This document shows, piece by piece, positions 16,426-19,352 of a stretch of 19,352 nt of DNA (position 1 is the first letter of the stretch; every line of letters begins with the position of its first letter). The stretch is from NCBI GenBank assembly GCA_002710265.1, contig PAJW01000043.1:1-19352 (forward strand). The letters run 5' to 3'. The notes below the pieces were generated by a model. That model saw only the letters and a program-made list of their open reading frames with translations, made no database searches and had not been told where the DNA came from. A program made the position numbers and the translations under genes. The DNA is from Gammaproteobacteria bacterium (lineage in GTDB: Bacteria; Pseudomonadota; Gammaproteobacteria; Magnimaribacterales; D2472).

Positions 16426-17174
16426 TTTCTTTTCGTAATCTTTCTCCAAACTTTAATCGCACTATTAAAATTTAAGAACGGTCGAACAAGTTTGTATACC
16501 TTTCCAGGTATTACATCAGCCTTTCCCTGAATTGATGCTTTTTCAGTTTCAATTACAACTTGTTTAGCATTAATCCACATCCACCAAGGTACCTTATCTT
16601 TTAGATGATTTAGTCCTGCTCTTTCATGAGCATTGGTTTTAACATATCCAGGAAGGCTGACTGTAACTGAAATATTTTTATCTTGAAGCTCGGTTGAAAT
16701 AGATCTGCCGTATGCATGCACACCAGATTTTATTGATGAATATAGCGATGATTTTGGCATTGCAGTCGTTGCTCCAATACTTGATATTATTACAATTCTT
16801 CCACTATTTTTTTCTGTCATCTTAGGTATGAATCCTTCAATTAAGTCGATGACGCCTCCACACATTAAATAATAGTAATAATCTTTTTCTGTTTGTTTAA
16901 TTTCACCAATAGCTCCGTTAATTGCGATACCTGCATTTGCAACCAAAAGATCAGGTGTTTCAAAACTATTTATTATTGAATTTATCGATTCTCTTTTGCC
17001 TAAATCAAATGTATGAAATTGAGCTTTCTCATATTGTAAATTTTGCTTTGATTCTAGTGATCTGTCCTTATCTTGCGACACCAAATCAAGACTCCAGCCT
17101 TTTTGAGATAAATATTTTGCATATTCAAAACCTATGCCAGAAGAAGATCCTGTTATTAATGCTCTGTAAGCCAT
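16422..17174 (-). CDS. Short-chain dehydrogenase/reductase (classical SDR)
   Basis: This is a 250-residue NAD(P)-dependent oxidoreductase of the classical SDR family. It has TGSSSGIG (8-15), Asn80-Ala-Gly82, Ser131/Ser132 in IISSIGA, the Tyr145-xxx-Lys149 active site in YSSIK, and SLPGYVKTNAH (173-183). All catalytic residues are present. The last 50 residues include a basic amphipathic stretch (VYKLVRPFLNFNSAIKVWRKITKR) that could touch membranes, as in many lipid-acting SDRs; this is a guess. The substrate is unknown. It is divergent from nagZ with an intergenic gap of 79 bp, and its stop overlaps that of apt by 4 nt. Confidence 0.9.
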   Translation of the reverse strand: MAYRALITGSSSGIGFEYAKYLSQKGWSLDLVSQDKDRSLESKQNLQYEKAQFHTFDLGKRESINSIINSFETPDLLVANAGIAINGAIGEIKQTEKDYYYYLMCGGVIDLIEGFIPKMTEKNSGRIVIISSIGATTAMPKSSLYSSIKSGVHAYGRSISTELQDKNISVTVSLPGYVKTNAHERAGLNHLKDKVPWWMWINAKQVVIETEKASIQGKADVIPGKVYKLVRPFLNFNSAIKVWRKITKRN

Positions 17175-17253
17175 TATGTAATCTTATATTAATAAATTTT
17201 TTCATCAATTTTTTTACGTAACTCGAATCAATTTTCTCTGATATGATTTATTT

Positions 17254-18261
17254 ATGAAAAATTCGTTTGGTCGGTTAATGTTAGATATTGAGGGAACATC
17301 ATTAACACATGATGACAGAGCTATCTTAGCTAACAGACAGGTTGGCGGAATAATATTCTTTTCAAGAAACTTTGAATCTTATGATCAAATCAAAGGACTG
17401 ATATCTGAAATACAAAGCATCAAAGAAAATATTATTTTTGCTGTTGATCAAGAAGGTGGAAGAGTTCAAAGATTTAAAAATGACTTTACATTGATGCCTT
17501 CGGCTCAAGATCTATCTAAATATTCAGATGCTAACAAAATAGATATATGTAAAGAGGTTGCTTGGTTAACTTCATCTGAACTTTTAGCTGTTGGTATTGA
17601 TGTTAACTTCGCTCCAGTTTTGGATCTAGATGAAAGTTCATCTAGTATTATTGGAAATAGAGCGTTTTCATCCTTTAGCGAAGAGGTTATAAAATTTGCT
17701 TCCTCATACATAGATGGGATGCATGAGGCTGGAATGTGTTCTACTGCTAAACATTTTCCTGGTCATGGAGGAGTCATTGAGGATAGTCATAACTCACTTC
17801 CAGAAGACATAAGGTCTATAGATGATTTATTTAGCTCAGACCTAAAACCATATTTAGAATTGGTTAATAAAATTGATGCTGTTATGTGTGCCCATGTTCT
17901 TTTTTCTAATATTGATAAATTTATACCAAGCTATTCAAGGTTATGGATCAATGAAATATTGAAAGATCAAATTGGTTTTGATGGAATTGTATTCAGTGAT
18001 GATTTAACAATGGCTGGTGCTGGTGATGAGAATTTTTGTGAAAAGGCACATAACGCAGTTTTGGCTGGATGTGATATGGCACTAATCTGTAATAATAGAG
18101 AGGGAGCTATCAATGCAATAAATCATTTTGAAGAAATGGGTGTAGCGCAATCTAATAGAATTTTTCGTATGAAAAAAATAAAACATGTAAATTGGAACGA
18201 CTTAGCTACGTCAGAAAGAGCTTTATCAGTTAAAAAGCATTTAAAAAATATAAGGAGTTGA
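17254..18261 (+). CDS. nagZ: Beta-N-acetylglucosaminidase (cell-wall recycling)
   Basis: This 335-residue cytosolic GH3 enzyme removes GlcNAc from GlcNAc-anhydroMur peptides in peptidoglycan recycling. It opens with the gammaproteobacterial NagZ pattern LMLDIEGTSLTHDDR (8-22) and VGGIIFFSRNF (30-40), followed by AVDQEGGRVQRF (63-74). The catalytic features are AKHFPGHG (165-172), the Asp177/His179 loop in EDSHNSLP, and the nucleophile Asp249 in VFSDDLTM. The length fits a single-domain NagZ. The ATG at 17254 has no clear Shine-Dalgarno site; a TATGAT box at 17242-17247 lies only 6 nt upstream, too close for an ordinary leader. The cupin gene follows 1 nt after the stop and probably shares the transcript. 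Confidence 0.92.
   Translation: MKNSFGRLMLDIEGTSLTHDDRAILANRQVGGIIFFSRNFESYDQIKGLISEIQSIKENIIFAVDQEGGRVQRFKNDFTLMPSAQDLSKYSDANKIDICKEVAWLTSSELLAVGIDVNFAPVLDLDESSSSIIGNRAFSSFSEEVIKFASSYIDGMHEAGMCSTAKHFPGHGGVIEDSHNSLPEDIRSIDDLFSSDLKPYLELVNKIDAVMCAHVLFSNIDKFIPSYSRLWINEILKDQIGFDGIVFSDDLTMAGAGDENFCEKAHNAVLAGCDMALICNNREGAINAINHFEEMGVAQSNRIFRMKKIKHVNWNDLATSERALSVKKHLKNIRS
18252..18257 (+). promoter_or_regulatory. Strong ribosome binding site for the cupin gene
   Basis: AAGGAG lies 5 nt before ATG 18263, inside the last codons of nagZ. It is among the best Shine-Dalgarno sequences in the window, where most genes have none that stands out. Confidence 0.6.
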
Positions 18262-18262
18262 T

Positions 18263-18784
18263 ATGAGAAGAATAGTAACTGGACATGATAAAAATGGAAG
18301 ATCAATAATTACACTAGATGGCCCACCTGCAAGATCAATTGGCGAAGATGTCGGAGGATTGTTCGAATTATGGAATACAGATGGTAAAGATATTATTTCT
18401 ACAGATAATAATGACAGAGCCGATGAAGAGATCATATTATCTCCTCCAACTGGAGGTACCAAATTTAGGTATTTTCAAATAAATCCCTTACCTGAGGGCG
18501 TATCAGATGAGGTAATGCAGGACATGGCAGCTCAAGCATTTGAAAATGTTGGAGCTGCTCATCATAGGATAGACACTACAAAACATCCTGCAATGCATAA
18601 GACAGAGACTATTGATTACATTATTCTTTTAAAAGGCGATGTTACTTTAATTTTGGATGAGGAAGAGGTTGACTTAAAACCATTTGATGTCGTGGTTCAA
18701 AGAGGAACAAATCATGCTTGGGTTAATAACGGCAATGAACCAGCTTTATTAATTGCAGTTTTAATTGATAGTAACGTTATTTAA
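18263..18784 (+). CDS. Cupin-domain protein
   Basis: This is a 173-residue protein with a C-terminal cupin barrel at about 105-170. The metal-site motif reads HPAMHKTETIDYIILLKGDV, with two His and a Glu in the HxxHxxxE arrangement; the second cupin motif is QRGTNHAWVN, with the third metal His. The N-terminal 100 residues lack a recognised domain and carry acidic stretches. Related single-cupin proteins in this arrangement are often annotated only as cupin, and substrates are not known, so a specific reaction is not assigned. A strong Shine-Dalgarno site marks the start. It follows nagZ by 1 nt and ends 1 nt before the convergent acyl-CoA synthetase gene. Confidence 0.8.
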   Translation: MRRIVTGHDKNGRSIITLDGPPARSIGEDVGGLFELWNTDGKDIISTDNNDRADEEIILSPPTGGTKFRYFQINPLPEGVSDEVMQDMAAQAFENVGAAHHRIDTTKHPAMHKTETIDYIILLKGDVTLILDEEEVDLKPFDVVVQRGTNHAWVNNGNEPALLIAVLIDSNVI

Positions 18785-18785
18785 T

Positions 18786-19352
18786 CTAAAAGCCTGCCGA
18801 TCCATTCATAATTACATCATAGTACTCATTGTCCAAAGGGGTATACGATGCTTCACCTGGTTTTTTTATAAATATCTGATCTTTATTAACCTTGTCTAAA
18901 TGAAACGCTTCTTCTCTTAAATCATTTTTCTTTAATTTAAAAGTTCCTGTGGTTTCAAGTTCTTCGATTATTCTGACGAAAACTGGCTGAGCATAACTTG
19001 GGAGCTTATCTGCTACGAAAGCTGAGAAATCTTCCCACCTAAATTCATTTAATTCACAATTAAATGCAACCATACCGGCTCTACCTTCGCTATTTGGTAC
19101 TTTTACACCAAAAACATTTGCCATATTTACTTGATCAAAAGAATTTAAGATTTCTGCAACTTCATTTGTTGATACATTTTCAGATTTCCATCTAAAAGTA
19201 TCCCCAACTCTATCAACGAATTGATAGTGTTTTCGACCTAGTGCAAATCCAACATCCATAGTCTTAATTAAGTCACCAGTATTAAACCATCTGTCTCCTT
19301 CTTCAAAGACATTTTTGATAACCTTTTCTTCACTAGCTTTTTTATCTGTGTA
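18786..19352 (-). CDS. Long-chain acyl-CoA synthetase, FATP/FadD6-like (5'-truncated by window edge)
   Basis: This is the C-terminal 188 residues of an acyl-activating enzyme that makes acyl-CoA from fatty acid, ATP and CoA. The frame stays open to the right edge of the window, so the gene continues beyond it and the internal ATG at 19259 is not the start. Visible motifs are GDRWFNTGDLI (the Tyr/Trp-x-x-TGD adenylation motif, just before 19259), FVDRVGDTFRWKSENVST (the hinge and A8 motif with Asp-Arg, typical of the FATP/SLC27 branch), LPSYAQPVFVR, and GTFKLKKNDLREE, which holds the catalytic Lys region. The FATP branch usually acts on long or very long chains and can couple uptake with activation. 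The stop TAG lies 1 nt from the cupin stop. Confidence 0.88.
   Translation of the reverse strand, partial: YTDKKASEEKVIKNVFEEGDRWFNTGDLIKTMDVGFALGRKHYQFVDRVGDTFRWKSENVSTNEVAEILNSFDQVNMANVFGVKVPNSEGRAGMVAFNCELNEFRWEDFSAFVADKLPSYAQPVFVRIIEELETTGTFKLKKNDLREEAFHLDKVNKDQIFIKKPGEASYTPLDNEYYDVIMNGSAGF

Noticed and set aside
17242-17247. TATGAT as nagZ promoter
   Set aside because: It is only 6 nt from the ATG and has no -35 partner; a leaderless transcript cannot be argued from this alone.

Overview
The window comes from an AT-rich bacterial chromosome (about 30% G+C by eye) with tightly packed genes, short intergenic gaps, many 4-8 nt stop/start overlaps and few strong Shine-Dalgarno sites. The NagZ glucosaminidase is of gammaproteobacterial type. 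Together with the streamlined layout, the lipid enzymes (FATP/FadD-like ligase, ECHDC3-like crotonase) and a Spinster-like MFS carrier, this suggests a planktonic marine gammaproteobacterium of the SAR86 kind. That placement is inference from gene content, not a database result. No tRNA, rRNA, CRISPR array, transposase or integrase is visible.

Layout. Positions 1-1070 hold two small unrecognised exported proteins, separated by a 181-bp patch that looks richer in G+C and may be a decayed gene. Positions 1145-2985 are a two-gene unit, a flavodoxin-fold NAD(P)H oxidoreductase overlapping an MFS carrier. A MAPEG membrane protein lies on the minus strand at 3022-3465.

Positions 3552-12548 form a nine-gene plus-strand cluster for making or decorating a surface glycan or glycolipid. 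It contains a membrane-anchored arylsulfotransferase-like (ASST) beta-propeller protein, two small membrane proteins, a PAPS-type sulfotransferase, a formyltransferase-like/GINT1-like fusion, an FkbH-like HAD protein, a stand-alone acyl carrier protein, a MaoC/hotdog/SDR fusion and a GNAT-like acyltransferase. The FkbH-ACP-MaoC/SDR set has the parts to load a small acyl unit on a carrier and reduce or dehydrate it. The neighbouring transferases could then put acyl and sulfate groups on a glycan. This is the most unusual part of the window.

Positions 12584-19352 are mostly housekeeping and lipid metabolism. A lone 6-phosphogluconolactonase (minus) is followed by a plus-strand run of Spinster-like MFS carrier, CoA-binding protein, ECHDC3-like crotonase and adenine phosphoribosyltransferase. 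A short-chain dehydrogenase (minus) is divergent from nagZ, which is followed by a cupin gene. A FATP/FadD-type acyl-CoA synthetase on the minus strand runs off the right edge.

The longest gene-free stretch is 411-591; no gap exceeds 300 bases.
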